Shown: piece after piece, positions 9,209 through 17,313 of the stretch
Layout: each line of letters starts with the position of its first letter
How positions within the stretch are numbered: position 1 is the stretch's first letter
Source: Verrucomicrobiia bacterium
GTDB lineage: Bacteria; Verrucomicrobiota; Verrucomicrobiia; Limisphaerales; UBA11358
Reading direction: 5' to 3'
DNA: 57,590 bases
Assembly: GCA_025451535.1 (NCBI GenBank)
Contig: JANWKE010000103.1
Coordinates: forward strand, 1-57,590
The notes under the pieces: model-generated
The model's database searches: none
Told to the model about the DNA's origin: nothing
The model's input: the letters and a program-made list of their open reading frames with translations, nothing else
Position numbers and translations under genes: made by a program

Positions 9209-9715
9209 ATGACAACCTTTTCCAAACAAACCCGCAGGCAAAGGGCAATTGCGGCATTTACCCTGGTGGAGGCCGTGTTGGCTGTAGGGTTGTTGGGAGT
9301 AGCGCTGGCTGCATTCTTCGCCTGCCTTGGTTCCGGTCTCAACATCTTGGACACATCCCGCCAAGACCTGCGAGCCACACAAATCCTGGCGCAGAAGACC
9401 GAGGCTGTTCGCCTTTGCACTTGGAGCCAACTGGCCTCGCTGCCAACTTCGTTCAAAGATTACTACTACACATTCAGCTCAACGAACGGTACTCCCGGCA
9501 TTACCTACTATGGGAGAATTTCCGTCGGTTCAGCTACCAACTGTATTCCCAATTCGGTCTCATATCAGACCAACATTGACCTCGTCACCATCAATCTCGT
9601 CTGGACGAATTACCTGGGCACCCATGCCATCGTTCACAATCGGTCAATGCAGACATTGGTGGCCTATTACGGCCTGGTGAATTACATCTATGGCCAGGGG
9701 TTCGTACAACAATGA
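9209..9715 (+). CDS. Type IV pilin-like (pseudopilin) protein
   Basis: A 168-residue protein with a class III signal: a 16-residue basic leader (MTTFSKQTRRQRAIAA), the cleavage site A|FTLVEAVLAVG with Glu at +5, and one hydrophobic helix. The rest is Tyr/Asn/Thr-rich, as in minor pseudopilins of type II secretion (GspI/GspJ size). Residue -1 is Ala rather than Gly, which prepilin peptidases tolerate less often. It is the first gene of a rightward three-gene set after a 170-bp spacer, and its stop overlaps the next start in ATGA (9712-9715). Its short leader contrasts with those at 31-40 kb. Confidence 0.85.
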   Translation: MTTFSKQTRRQRAIAAFTLVEAVLAVGLLGVALAAFFACLGSGLNILDTSRQDLRATQILAQKTEAVRLCTWSQLASLPTSFKDYYYTFSSTNGTPGITYYGRISVGSATNCIPNSVSYQTNIDLVTINLVWTNYLGTHAIVHNRSMQTLVAYYGLVNYIYGQGFVQQ

Positions 9716-10284
9716 AATGCCACACCAGCCATTCGGCCCGCTCGATGTTTATCCCCGGTTTTACCCTGGTGGAGATGATGGTGACTGTACTGGTGCTCTC
9801 ACTCTTGATTGCCACTGTCGTTGCTCTTTCCATGTACACGACGCGCACTTTTTGCATGATAGGAAACTACGTGACGTTGGACTCTCAAAGCCGTAACGGA
9901 TCGGATGTTCTGGGTCGGCAAATTCGCGATGCGAGCGCCTTGATCAGTTACCGCACAAACAGCAACCCGTATTTGTTGTTCACGAATGCCACCACCGGTC
10001 AGTTGGTTGACATCTACTACACCAACAATTCCGCGCTCATGCTGGCTCAAACCGGACAAGCCACGCAGATGCTTTTGACCAATTGCAATTCCTGGACTTT
10101 CTCGCTCTACAATCGTGCCCCGAATATCACCTCAACCAATGTTACTTTCTATCCGGCAACCAACGCCGCCTCGTGCAAGGTGATCAATATGACCTGGAAA
10201 TGTTCACGGAACATCATGGGTTCACCGATGAACACGGAAAGTGTGTTAACAGCGCAAATCGTACTTCGTAACAAAATAAATTAA
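9712..10284 (+). CDS. Pseudopilin, GspJ/PilW-like
   Basis: A 190-residue protein with a 16-residue leader, cleavage G|FTLVEMMVTVLVL, Glu at +5 and a long N-terminal helix. The body (QSRNGSDVLGRQIRDASAL) resembles GspJ/PilW-type minor pilins, which have a conserved helix after the membrane segment. It overlaps the upstream pseudopilin by 4 bp and is 12 bp from the PilX-like gene, so the three are probably translated together as the minor tip proteins of one pilus-like fibre. No assembly ATPase sits beside this set; the machinery at 41-47 kb could serve it. Confidence 0.85.
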   Translation: MKCHTSHSARSMFIPGFTLVEMMVTVLVLSLLIATVVALSMYTTRTFCMIGNYVTLDSQSRNGSDVLGRQIRDASALISYRTNSNPYLLFTNATTGQLVDIYYTNNSALMLAQTGQATQMLLTNCNSWTFSLYNRAPNITSTNVTFYPATNAASCKVINMTWKCSRNIMGSPMNTESVLTAQIVLRNKIN

Positions 10285-10296
10285 GGAAATAAGACT

Positions 10297-11571
10297 ATGA
10301 AAATTCTCTATCAAAAGAGGCGGCAAAGCGAACAGGGCTTCGCTTTGTTGATGACGCTGGGTGTTGTCGTTGTTCTCGGAATAACCATTGGCAGTTACCT
10401 TCTGTTGGTCAGCCAGGAAGAAAAGACAGTGGTCCGGTCGGAACGGTGGAACACCGCGCTCACCATGGCCGAAGCCGGAGTGGATGAGGCCCTGGCTCAA
10501 ATGAACGCCTCACCTAAAAATTTCTCCGCCAATGGCTGGGTTGTATCCAGTGGAACCAATTACGCGCCCAACTCAAGTGTGCCCAACCGGACTCTGACGG
10601 TCGGGTCTTATACCGTCAAGATCGCCGCCGCTACGATTCCCACGATTTACTCAACGGGTTATGCGTCCGTGCCCGATACCAGCCAGCAGGTTTCTCGTTC
10701 GGTAAAAGTTACTGCCCAGACCGAGCCGCTGTTCAGTGTCGGACTGGGATCGGTAAATAGCATCAATATGAACGGCAACGGCGTCTCTTCCGACAGTTGG
10801 AACTCACACAGCACCAACCAAAGCAATAATGGACTCTACAACGGTTACGTCGGTACCAACGGCAGCGTGGCCAGCGAGCAGGGGTTGGTGAACATTGGCA
10901 ATCACACTATTGACGGGAACCTGTATTTGGGGCCGAATGCATCGTATGGTGGCAGTGGCACGGTCTCGGGCACAATTTACACTGACTACAACGTCCAGTT
11001 TCCCCCTCCGGTCCTGCCCACCACCGACACCAATGGCAATGGCATCTCGTGGCTTCCTGCGATAGTCGTCGCCGGCAAAGACACTTTTGCCACCGGCGGC
11101 TACTACTATGTCAACGACTCGAATCCTATCTACGTCGCACCGGGGGTAAATGTCACCTTGCATGTCCAGACGCAGAGCTTTAACCCCAGCACAGTAACCA
11201 TAGGCGGCGGCACGACTAACTCAGGCACGTTGGTCATATATCACGATCCCACCAGCCCTGGGGGTAGTATGACCTTGGGCGGCAACTCCACCGGAGGAGC
11301 CATTGGCAACCGGCCGCAAAATTTCTTGTATTTCGGCTTGCCCAATGTTGCCAGCATCACCCTTAGTGGCACCTCGGATTTTGTCGGTGCCATCTACGCC
11401 CCCACCGCTTCCCTGACATTGAATGGCGGTGGCCACGGCAACAACCTTATGGGCAGCGCCATCGTTAGTCAGGTAACACTGAATGGCCATTATGACTTTC
11501 ATTACGACGAATCCTTGGCTAACTACGGTCCGCCTCGGGGTTTCATCCCTATCACATGGCAGGAGCTTTAA
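10297..11571 (+). CDS. PilX-like protein with DUF7305-type C-terminal domain
   Basis: A 424-residue protein with a 14-residue leader, QG|FALLMTLGVVVVLG cleavage pattern and a single N-terminal membrane helix, followed by ALTMAEAGVDEALAQM, typical of PilX-like tip proteins. The C-terminal half is a Gly/Asn/Thr-rich beta-helix-like region ending DFVGAIYAPTASLTLNGGG and GSAIVSQVTLNGHYDFHYD, which fits the DUF7305 family often paired with pseudopilins. Probable role: surface adhesin or minor tip subunit of the fibre made with the two preceding genes. A possible ribosome site, AAGGAAATAAGA, lies just before the ATG. Confidence 0.85.
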   Translation: MKILYQKRRQSEQGFALLMTLGVVVVLGITIGSYLLLVSQEEKTVVRSERWNTALTMAEAGVDEALAQMNASPKNFSANGWVVSSGTNYAPNSSVPNRTLTVGSYTVKIAAATIPTIYSTGYASVPDTSQQVSRSVKVTAQTEPLFSVGLGSVNSINMNGNGVSSDSWNSHSTNQSNNGLYNGYVGTNGSVASEQGLVNIGNHTIDGNLYLGPNASYGGSGTVSGTIYTDYNVQFPPPVLPTTDTNGNGISWLPAIVVAGKDTFATGGYYYVNDSNPIYVAPGVNVTLHVQTQSFNPSTVTIGGGTTNSGTLVIYHDPTSPGGSMTLGGNSTGGAIGNRPQNFLYFGLPNVASITLSGTSDFVGAIYAPTASLTLNGGGHGNNLMGSAIVSQVTLNGHYDFHYDESLANYGPPRGFIPITWQEL

Positions 11572-11630
11572 CCGGGAAGGCCACAAACCTTTTCTTCCAC
11601 TCGAATCCTTCGCGGTAATACACCGCGAAC

Positions 11631-11800
11631 GTGTAAGCCGCCATTCTGCACGGCAGGGAAAACATCCAAATCGAAGACATCGCGCCGCCGCTGAAACCCT
11701 GCGAAGTCCGTGGCCGTATTGAGGCCGCGTTGACCTTCGGTACCGATTTAAAGGTTTCCAAGTGCGGCTATCCACCATCGCATCGCGAAGTCGGTCACGA
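11631..11800 (+). pseudogene. Relic of a zinc-dependent alcohol dehydrogenase (N-terminal part)
   Basis: The frame starting GTG TAA GCC GCC reads, after the stop, AAILHGRENIQIEDIAPP, then EVRGRIEAALTFGTDLKV and KCGYPP. This matches the N-terminus of medium-chain zinc alcohol/sorbitol dehydrogenases, where MKAAILHG and LTCGTDLKVFKRGYH are usual. The expected start has become GTG with a stop in codon 2, the zinc-ligand Cys is now Phe (LTFGTD), and GHE has become GHD. After that the match is lost, and no Rossmann domain follows. It fills the 11572-11924 gap; I saw nothing else there. Confidence 0.65.
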
Positions 11801-11924
11801 CAAAGACACTGGTCCTGATGGAACGCGAATTAAACCCGAACACACAGAACCAGGGACCGGTGCCAAAAAGCACCGCAAAGAGTGCGACAAAGTTGGTTAA
11901 AGATAACTTGAAGGTTGAATGACT

Positions 11925-12284
11925 TCAGCACAGGGCGGGAAATTGAGGTATCAGATTGAACATGTCAAAAATCCTTTTTTGTAAAAAATAGTACTTTTTC
12001 AGGGTTTTTGACGTCTTTTGACTGCACTTTTTAAAAGTGCGGGTGCATTTATTAAAAGTGCAACTACATGTTTTAGCATTGCGAGCGCATTTTCTCCGAG
12101 TGGGGCTGCATCCGCTCGCAGTGTGGGTGCATTTTTGATTGGTGCAGTCGCACTTTTCGCCGGTGTGGGTGCACTTCTTTCTGGTGCCGGTGTGTTTTAT
12201 TCGACTGCGAATACATTTCTCTTGAGTGTAACCGCATTTATTTACGGTGCGCGTGCATTCCTTTCGGTTGCAGCGGGATTTCAT
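11925..12284 (-). CDS. Possible Cys/Lys/Thr heptapeptide-repeat protein
   Basis: A 119-residue reading frame in which Cys recurs every seven residues from 10 to 87, with one His instead of Cys at 31. The consensus is K-C-T-x-T-x-x (for example KCTHTGEKCDCTNQ). The underlying 21-bp repeat is open on both strands. I prefer this strand because base changes between units are often silent here: ACT/ACC both Thr, AAA/AAG both Lys, TGC/TGT both Cys. On the other strand the same changes swap Ser/Gly, Phe/Leu and Ala/Thr. The last 30 residues lie outside the repeat (YYFLQKRIFDMFNLIPQFP). No signal peptide is evident. It could equally be a non-coding minisatellite. Confidence 0.35.
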   Translation of the reverse strand: MKSRCNRKECTRTVNKCGYTQEKCIRSRIKHTGTRKKCTHTGEKCDCTNQKCTHTASGCSPTRRKCARNAKTCSCTFNKCTRTFKKCSQKTSKTLKKYYFLQKRIFDMFNLIPQFPALC

Positions 12285-12287
12285 TCA
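12015..12287. repeat. Degenerate 21-bp minisatellite, 13 units
   Basis: Thirteen consecutive 21-bp units in phase from 12015 to 12287. The well-conserved part, read on the plus strand, is about RGTGNGNNTGCAYTT; the last six bases of each unit differ in nearly every copy. The region from 11940 to 12330 is AT-richer than its surroundings. Confidence 0.8.
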
Positions 12288-12482
12288 AGAGCAGCCCGTG
12301 CTGAAGTTATTTTAATTTCAAAATAGCAAAAACGGTGGATTGACGGGTCGCGAAATAGTGTTGAAATGAAAGCGCAAGTTCAATCCAGGGCGCTCATGGC
12401 ATCTTACGACACACCCGGACTCACCTACGAAAGTGGCGTGCTCTATGATGATGTTATAGCGCCTACAACGAAAGGGACTAAA

Positions 12483-13106
12483 ATGGCGAAAGTTAAGTTA
12501 AACTTCAGGGGCATGACCGACTCGGAGACCATCCAGCATTGCTCGGACATCAAAACTGCCATGACAGGCAATGAAACCTTCACAACTCCCACGCCGACGA
12601 TGACGGTATTTGGGACTCTCATCACCACGGCGCAGACGAAATTGACTGCGTCGGACAACGCCCAAGTTGCGTCGAAACAGGCAACAGCAGACAAGGATGC
12701 AGCGATTGCAGCGCTGTTGGCGGGAGCATCGCAGTTGGCAACTTATGTGGACCTGACAGCAGCAGGCGATGAATCCAAAATCATGAGCGCCGGCATGGAT
12801 GTGCGTGCGCAGCGCACGCCCAGCGCTCCGCCGAGTCAAGTGGCAAATCTGTCCATCACTGCGGGCGATAATGCGGGTGAATTGGATTTGCACTGGGACC
12901 CAGCGCAAGGCGCGAAATCCTATGAAGTGCATGTAAGTCCTGATCCCGTCACGAACAGTAGTTGGAATAGCAAGCCGTCAGTGACGAAATCCAAGACGAC
13001 TGTCGCGGATATGGCAAGTGGCACGCGGGTGTGGGCGCGAATTCGTGCAATCAATTCCGCTGGTCAGGGCGCATGGAGTAGCGCAATTTCGAAGGTTGCC
13101 CCTTAA
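12483..13106 (+). CDS. Fibronectin type III domain protein
   Basis: I chose the ATG at 12483 (MAKVKLNFRGMTDSETIQHC) because it follows AAAGGGA at good spacing; ATGs at 12366 and 12396 would add up to 39 unremarkable residues. The 207-residue product has an Ala/Thr/Lys-rich helical N-terminal half (TTAQTKLTASDNAQVASKQA) and a C-terminal fibronectin type III domain of about 90 residues (LDLHWDPAQGAKSYEVHVSP, then GTRVWARIRAINSAGQGAWS). There is no signal peptide. Proteins of this layout occur in Verrucomicrobiota and neighbours without a known role. The next gene also carries an FN3-like tail, so the two may act together. Confidence 0.75.
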   Translation: MAKVKLNFRGMTDSETIQHCSDIKTAMTGNETFTTPTPTMTVFGTLITTAQTKLTASDNAQVASKQATADKDAAIAALLAGASQLATYVDLTAAGDESKIMSAGMDVRAQRTPSAPPSQVANLSITAGDNAGELDLHWDPAQGAKSYEVHVSPDPVTNSSWNSKPSVTKSKTTVADMASGTRVWARIRAINSAGQGAWSSAISKVAP

Positions 13107-13140
13107 GGGGAAGCCCCAACCACCTGAATAAGAAGACAAT

Positions 13141-13163
13141 GGGCTGCACTAAAAACGCAGCCC
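13141..13163. terminator. Stem-loop between the two FN3-type genes
   Basis: GGGCTGC (13141-13147) pairs with GCAGCCC (13157-13163) around an A-rich loop. There is no T-run after it, so it may be a weak terminator or an RNA-stability hairpin rather than a classical terminator. It lies 12 bp before the next start codon. A smaller GGGG/CCCC hairpin sits at 13107-13117. Confidence 0.4.
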
Positions 13164-13175
13164 GCCCCATAATTT

Positions 13176-13847
13176 ATGGCTTTCGATCCAACTAAACCGG
13201 CAGACCACGCGCAGATTGTTTCCGCAGAATTGCGAAATCAATTTAACGGCCTACAGGAGCAAATCACAGCACTGCAGCAGCAATTGGCGCTTTTGTTTCC
13301 AGCATTAACCTACGACTCGACTTCCAGCCTTTGGAATGTGACCTACTTGGAACCAACGCCAGTAAATTGGGAAATTTGGAAACGCTGCAATTACGCCTCG
13401 GATTGGGCGGCCCAAGGTACGCTGGCACCTTCCCGCTTTCCCGCTCCGAACGACAGTGTGCTGGGTTTGGATGAAGTTTGGTGGCAGGTCAAATTTGTCG
13501 GGCTTAACGGTGACGACCAGCCAATGACTCCCTTCAGCAACGTAGTATCTGGAGGGCCTGTTCCGGGCCTTGTGCCGGCTCTGACTGCCAACAATGTAAC
13601 GATGTCTCTTGATTGGACCTACAGTGGCCCGCTTTGTGACGGCTTTCACATCTTTGTGCACCAAGCCAACGAAGCGCCCGGCGTCTTCAACGACCGGGTT
13701 CAGGTACGCGGCGATCTGCGCACGTGGGCCACTGACTTCGATGATCCAGCGGACGCGGTAGGCTATCAGTATTACATAGTGCCGATGGACGGTGATGAGA
13801 ACCCACTTACAGCGCCAAGCAATATCGTCAACTTCGCCGCCGGATAA
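13176..13847 (+). CDS. Hypothetical protein with FN3-like C-terminal part
   Basis: A 223-residue protein starting MAFDPTKPADHAQIVSAELR. This opening (FDPTKPA..., then AELR.QFNGL) recurs in small proteins of Verrucomicrobiota and in phage-like loci. Residues 20-45 form a Gln-rich coiled coil (LQEQITALQQQLALL). Residues 95-220 look like one or two fibronectin-III-like beta sandwiches (WWQVKFVGLNGDDQPMTPFS; GYQYYIVPMDGDENPLTAPS). No signal peptide is visible. Together with the preceding FN3 protein this could be a phage-tail or appendage-derived pair, but no other phage gene is near, so I assign no function. Confidence 0.65.
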   Translation: MAFDPTKPADHAQIVSAELRNQFNGLQEQITALQQQLALLFPALTYDSTSSLWNVTYLEPTPVNWEIWKRCNYASDWAAQGTLAPSRFPAPNDSVLGLDEVWWQVKFVGLNGDDQPMTPFSNVVSGGPVPGLVPALTANNVTMSLDWTYSGPLCDGFHIFVHQANEAPGVFNDRVQVRGDLRTWATDFDDPADAVGYQYYIVPMDGDENPLTAPSNIVNFAAG

Positions 13848-13908
13848 ACCGGTGAGGTGAGCGCCTGTTGAGCTGATAAATGTGGTAGGGTGCCTGGCCG
13901 AGTTCAGG

Positions 13909-14400
13909 TCAAGTGGATGACGAAGAAGTGAGGGTCGCATGAATTACTTTAATCAAGTCATCATGGCTGATCGGCTTGTGGAAGAAGGCCACCGCTCCGC
14001 CGGCCAATGCTCGTTCTTTCTGCTTCATCTCCTGATCCCCGGTGATGATGATGATAGGCGTCTTCTTCCATCCATTCACATGGTTGAGCCACTCCATGAG
14101 GCGAAACCCGTCCCACGGTATGCCAGCAACATCCGGTGGAAAGGTGATGTCGAGTAGAATCAAATCCGGCTTTTCCATGCGTGCGACGGATATGGCTTCT
14201 GCGCCATCCTTCGCCGTCGCCACCCGATAACCGACATCTTCCAACTTGCGCTTTACAGTTTTCAAGATCACCTCGTCATCATCCACAATCAAAATCTTTG
14301 TCAAAGGAATCGCCCACCGGTCTCGAACATCGCCATTTTTAAATGGCACTTTCGATTTTTCGGATGCCTCGCCGCGCATGAATGGAATTTTGAATCTCAT
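13909..14400 (-). CDS. Stand-alone response-regulator receiver protein
   Basis: A CheY-like receiver with a 34-residue basic N-terminal extension. Seen: the acidic pair in ILIVDDDEVIL (about 37-47), phospho-acceptor Asp84 in LILLDITFP, switch Thr120 in IIIITGD, and Lys142 in FFHKPIS. Between beta-3 and alpha-3 a PPDVAGIPWDGF stretch makes the loop longer than usual. There is no output domain, so it probably works by protein contact. No histidine kinase is adjacent. It lies convergent to the FN3-type gene, with about 60 bp between the stops. Confidence 0.9.
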   Translation of the reverse strand: MRFKIPFMRGEASEKSKVPFKNGDVRDRWAIPLTKILIVDDDEVILKTVKRKLEDVGYRVATAKDGAEAISVARMEKPDLILLDITFPPDVAGIPWDGFRLMEWLNHVNGWKKTPIIIITGDQEMKQKERALAGGAVAFFHKPISHDDLIKVIHATLTSSSST

Positions 14401-14564
14401 ACCCGTGTTTTAAGCAAAGGTCGTACCAAAAATAGTTCGCAGGAAGTCCATTAGTTCAGCGGTCGCAGGCCCATTTGACAAAGTAAGCGGTAACTCTAAA
14501 TCGCAGGCGAGGGCATCACCTCCGGATGCAGCCGGACTCTTCAAATGCCGTACGAATCAGGTTT

Positions 14565-15833
14565 TCAATTGCTTTTGCCCGCCAATGCCTGTTCCCGTTC
14601 CAGCAGGGTGGGATGCGAATAGTAAAATCCGCTATAGAGCGGGTGCGGGGTGAGGTTGCTCAAATTTTTCTCGTTCAGCTTGCGCAATGCGCCAATCAGG
14701 GACTGCGCCTCGTTCATCGTGCGCGCGGCGAAGGCGTCGGCCTGATATTCGTAACGCCGCGACCACCAGTGAATGAGGGGAGAGAACCAGAACGTGACCG
14801 TGCCCGCCAGCAAGCCAAACAGCAGCAATGCCGGCGCGATGGCCGAAGGCTGAAGGCTGAAGGCGGAAGGCTGAAAGCCAAACGCGCGGTAAAACCCTTC
14901 CTGCCGTGCCAGAAGGGAAATGAGATAGAACCCGGCCAGTGAACTGGCTGCCGAAAAGGCCAGCATTTTCGGGATGTGCTTTTTCCGGTAATGACCGATT
15001 TCGTGCGCGAGCACCGCCTCCAGTTCCGGCTCGGACAATTGCTGGATCAGCGTGTCGAACAGCACGATTTTCCGGAACCGGCCGAACCCGGTAAAGAACG
15101 CGTTCGAATGCCGCGAGCGTTTGCTGCCATCCATCAACTGGATGCTCCGGGCACGGAACCGGGTCCGCTGGGCCAGCCCGAGCAGCCGTTCGCGCAGGCT
15201 CCCTTCCGGCAACGGCGTGAATTGGTTGAACAGCGGCAGAATCAAAACCGGCGCCAGCACCAGCATCAGGAATTGAAACGCGAGCAGCGCAGCCCATGCC
15301 CACCACCACCACCACGCTCCCGTCCATTCGACAATTTTCAAAATGAGCACCAGCAGCGGATAACCGAGCGCGGCGGCGAGCAGCCCGCCTTTCAACCGGT
15401 CCAGCCACCAGATTTTCGGCGTCGCGGTGTTGAAACCGAATTTTTCCTCCAGCCGGAATTGCGAGAACCAGTCGAAAGGCAAACCGGGCAGCGTCATGGC
15501 AAAACCGGCCGTGAATAAAAACGCCGCCATCGCCCACGCCGACGGGCCCGGTCCGTGGGCGAACAGTTGTAACGCCCATGGCAGAATGCCACTGAACAAA
15601 ACGATCAACAAAATGGCGGTGGACCAGATTTCTTCAATGTCTCCAAACCGGCCCCTGGCCAGCGTGTAGCTGACGGATTTTTGGTAGGCTGATTCGTCAA
15701 TGCTGCCGCGAAACGCCGGAGGAATTTCGCCGGCGTGCGCGAGCACGTGGCGGCGATTGACTGCGGCCAGCCAGAGTTCCGCCGCCAGCCGGGCGAGAAT
15801 CAGGCCTGACGTCAGCCAAAGAATAATGTTCAC
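14565..15833 (-). CDS. M48 (Ste24-type) membrane metallopeptidase
   Basis: A 422-residue zinc protease of the CAAX prenyl protease 1/Ste24 type with several membrane helices. The zinc motif HEIGH is at 277-281 (LEAVLAHEIGHYRKKH) and the third ligand is Glu362 in RRYEYQADAFAA. A central LMDGSKRSRHSNAFFTGFGR block is also typical. In bacteria it is thought to act in membrane-protein quality control. Oddity: residues 320-331 (QPSAFSLQPSA) come from a five-unit heptanucleotide array (14842-14876), in the loop between two membrane helices after the active site. The reading frame is otherwise intact. The 14401-14564 gap downstream holds nothing I recognise. Confidence 0.93.
   Translation of the reverse strand: MNIILWLTSGLILARLAAELWLAAVNRRHVLAHAGEIPPAFRGSIDESAYQKSVSYTLARGRFGDIEEIWSTAILLIVLFSGILPWALQLFAHGPGPSAWAMAAFLFTAGFAMTLPGLPFDWFSQFRLEEKFGFNTATPKIWWLDRLKGGLLAAALGYPLLVLILKIVEWTGAWWWWWAWAALLAFQFLMLVLAPVLILPLFNQFTPLPEGSLRERLLGLAQRTRFRARSIQLMDGSKRSRHSNAFFTGFGRFRKIVLFDTLIQQLSEPELEAVLAHEIGHYRKKHIPKMLAFSAASSLAGFYLISLLARQEGFYRAFGFQPSAFSLQPSAIAPALLLFGLLAGTVTFWFSPLIHWWSRRYEYQADAFAARTMNEAQSLIGALRKLNEKNLSNLTPHPLYSGFYYSHPTLLEREQALAGKSN
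14842..14876 (-). repeat. Heptanucleotide array inside the M48 protease gene (5 units)
   Basis: On the plus strand the units are GCCGAAG, GCTGAAG, GCTGAAG, GCGGAAG, GCTGAAA. They are 35 bp in all and encode the repeated QPSAFSL peptide on the minus strand. Confidence 0.85.
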
Positions 15834-15876
15834 AAATTGCAGTTCACGGCGTCAGGGAGTTGAGCCTGGCCCGCTT

Positions 15877-17115
15877 TCACCACCTCAAGGCCTGCAACCG
15901 GCGGGCGACTTCCTCGGCATTGGCACGGCTGTTGAAGGCGCTGATGCGGAAATAACCTTCGCCTTTCGAGCCAAACCCGCTGCCGGGCGTGATGACCACG
16001 TTGGCTTCGCCGAGAATCTTGTCGAACGCCTGCCAGCTGGTGACGCCTTTGGGCGCCTTCACCCAGAGATACGGCGCATTCAGGCCGCCGAAAACCTTCA
16101 GGCCGGCCTTTTTTGTGCCTTCGCGCAGCACTTTCGCGTTGCCGAGATAATGTTCAATGAGCGCACGCACCTGCGCCTGGCCGTCCGGCGAGTACAGCGC
16201 CTCCGCGCCGCGTTGGACGATGTAACTCACGCCGTTGAACTTGGTCGTCGCGCGCCGCAGCCACAAGGGATGGAGCGGTTGCATTTCGCCGGTCCGGGTG
16301 GCCGCCCGCAGGGGCTTCGGCACCACGGTGAACGCGCAGCGCACGCCGGTGAATCCGCCATTTTTGGAATAGCTGCGGAACTCGATGGCGCAGTCGCGCG
16401 CGCCGGGGATCTCGTAAATCGAATGCGGCAGCGCCGGGTCGCTGATATACGCCTCGTAAGCCGCGTCAAACAGGATGATGGCTTTGTGTTCGAGCGCATA
16501 CTTCACCCACGCCTCAAGCTGCGGACGGTTGGCCGCCGCCCCGGTCGGATTGTTCGGCGAGCAGAGATAAACCACATCCACGTGCCGCTTCGGCGGTTCG
16601 GGAATGAAACCGTTGCCCGGTTTGCACGGCAGATAAACGAGCTTCGCGTAAGCGCCCGCGGCATTGGCCTCGCCGGTGTGGCCGGCCATCACGTTCGTGT
16701 CCACATAAACCGGATAAACCGGGTCGCTGATGGCGATTTTATTTTTGTGGCCGAAGATGTCGAGGATGTTGCCGGTGTCGCATTTGGTGCCGTCGCTGAC
16801 GAAGATTTCATCGTCGGCCACCTCGCAGCCGCGGCTGCGGAAATCGTGTTGCGCAATGGCGGCGCGCAACCATTCATAGCCCTGCTCCGGGCCGTAGCCG
16901 TGAAACGTCTCGCGCCCGGCCATCTCGTCCACGGCCCGGTGCAGGGCGGCAATGGCGGCGGACGGCAGCGGCTCGGTCACGTCGCCGATGCCGCAGCGAA
17001 TGAGGCGTTGCGCCGCTTCCGGGTTGGCGTCGCAAAAAACCTTTACCCGCCGGCCGATTTCCGGGAACAGATAGCCGGCTTTGAGCTTGAGATAATTATC
17101 GTTTAACTGGGCCAT
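15877..17115 (-). CDS. dapL: LL-diaminopimelate aminotransferase
   Basis: Transfers an amino group from glutamate to tetrahydrodipicolinate, giving LL-diaminopimelate in one step, as in plants, Chlamydiae and many Verrucomicrobiota. The 412-residue length fits. Seen: N-terminal [20 protein letters not shown], substrate-loop [37 protein letters not shown], the [10 protein letters not shown] turn, and the PLP lysine K251 in [12 protein letters not shown]. It stands alone on the minus strand, 43 bp upstream of the M48 gene, which may be cotranscribed. It works with lysA near the left edge of the window. Confidence 0.95.
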   Translation of the reverse strand: MAQLNDNYLKLKAGYLFPEIGRRVKVFCDANPEAAQRLIRCGIGDVTEPLPSAAIAALHRAVDEMAGRETFHGYGPEQGYEWLRAAIAQHDFRSRGCEVADDEIFVSDGTKCDTGNILDIFGHKNKIAISDPVYPVYVDTNVMAGHTGEANAAGAYAKLVYLPCKPGNGFIPEPPKRHVDVVYLCSPNNPTGAAANRPQLEAWVKYALEHKAIILFDAAYEAYISDPALPHSIYEIPGARDCAIEFRSYSKNGGFTGVRCAFTVVPKPLRAATRTGEMQPLHPLWLRRATTKFNGVSYIVQRGAEALYSPDGQAQVRALIEHYLGNAKVLREGTKKAGLKVFGGLNAPYLWVKAPKGVTSWQAFDKILGEANVVITPGSGFGSKGEGYFRISAFNSRANAEEVARRLQALRW

Positions 17116-17263
17116 GGACGTCGCTTGGTTGGAAAACCCAAGGCTCGAAATTTACGGCAACGAACCGGCCGAGGCAAGCCGGCGATGGGTAGTGGGGGCA
17201 CGTCACTTATCGCCTTTTGGTTTCACGGTTCCAGCGGCAGGTCAAAGTCAATAGGCCTCGAGG

Positions 17264-17293
17264 CTTGTTGCCGCATTCCGATACGGCAACAAG
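17264..17293 (-). terminator. Stem-loop after the first PEP-CTERM gene
   Basis: CTTGTTGCCG (17264-17273) and CGGCAACAAG (17284-17293) form a perfect 10-bp stem with a 10-nt loop, 20 bp past the stop of the leftward PEP-CTERM gene. There is no clear T-run, so termination is likely but unproven. Confidence 0.5.
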
Positions 17294-17313
17294 ACGTCGA
17301 ATGAAAACAGACC

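Noticed and set aside
12018-12326. Hydrophobic plus-strand protein from the 21-bp repeat
   Set aside because: Substitutions between units are mostly non-silent in this frame and no ribosome site is evident; the minus frame is better supported.
15700-17106. A 468-codon plus-strand open frame over dapL
   Set aside because: It is antisense to a gene with all DapL motifs; the translation has no recognisable domain.
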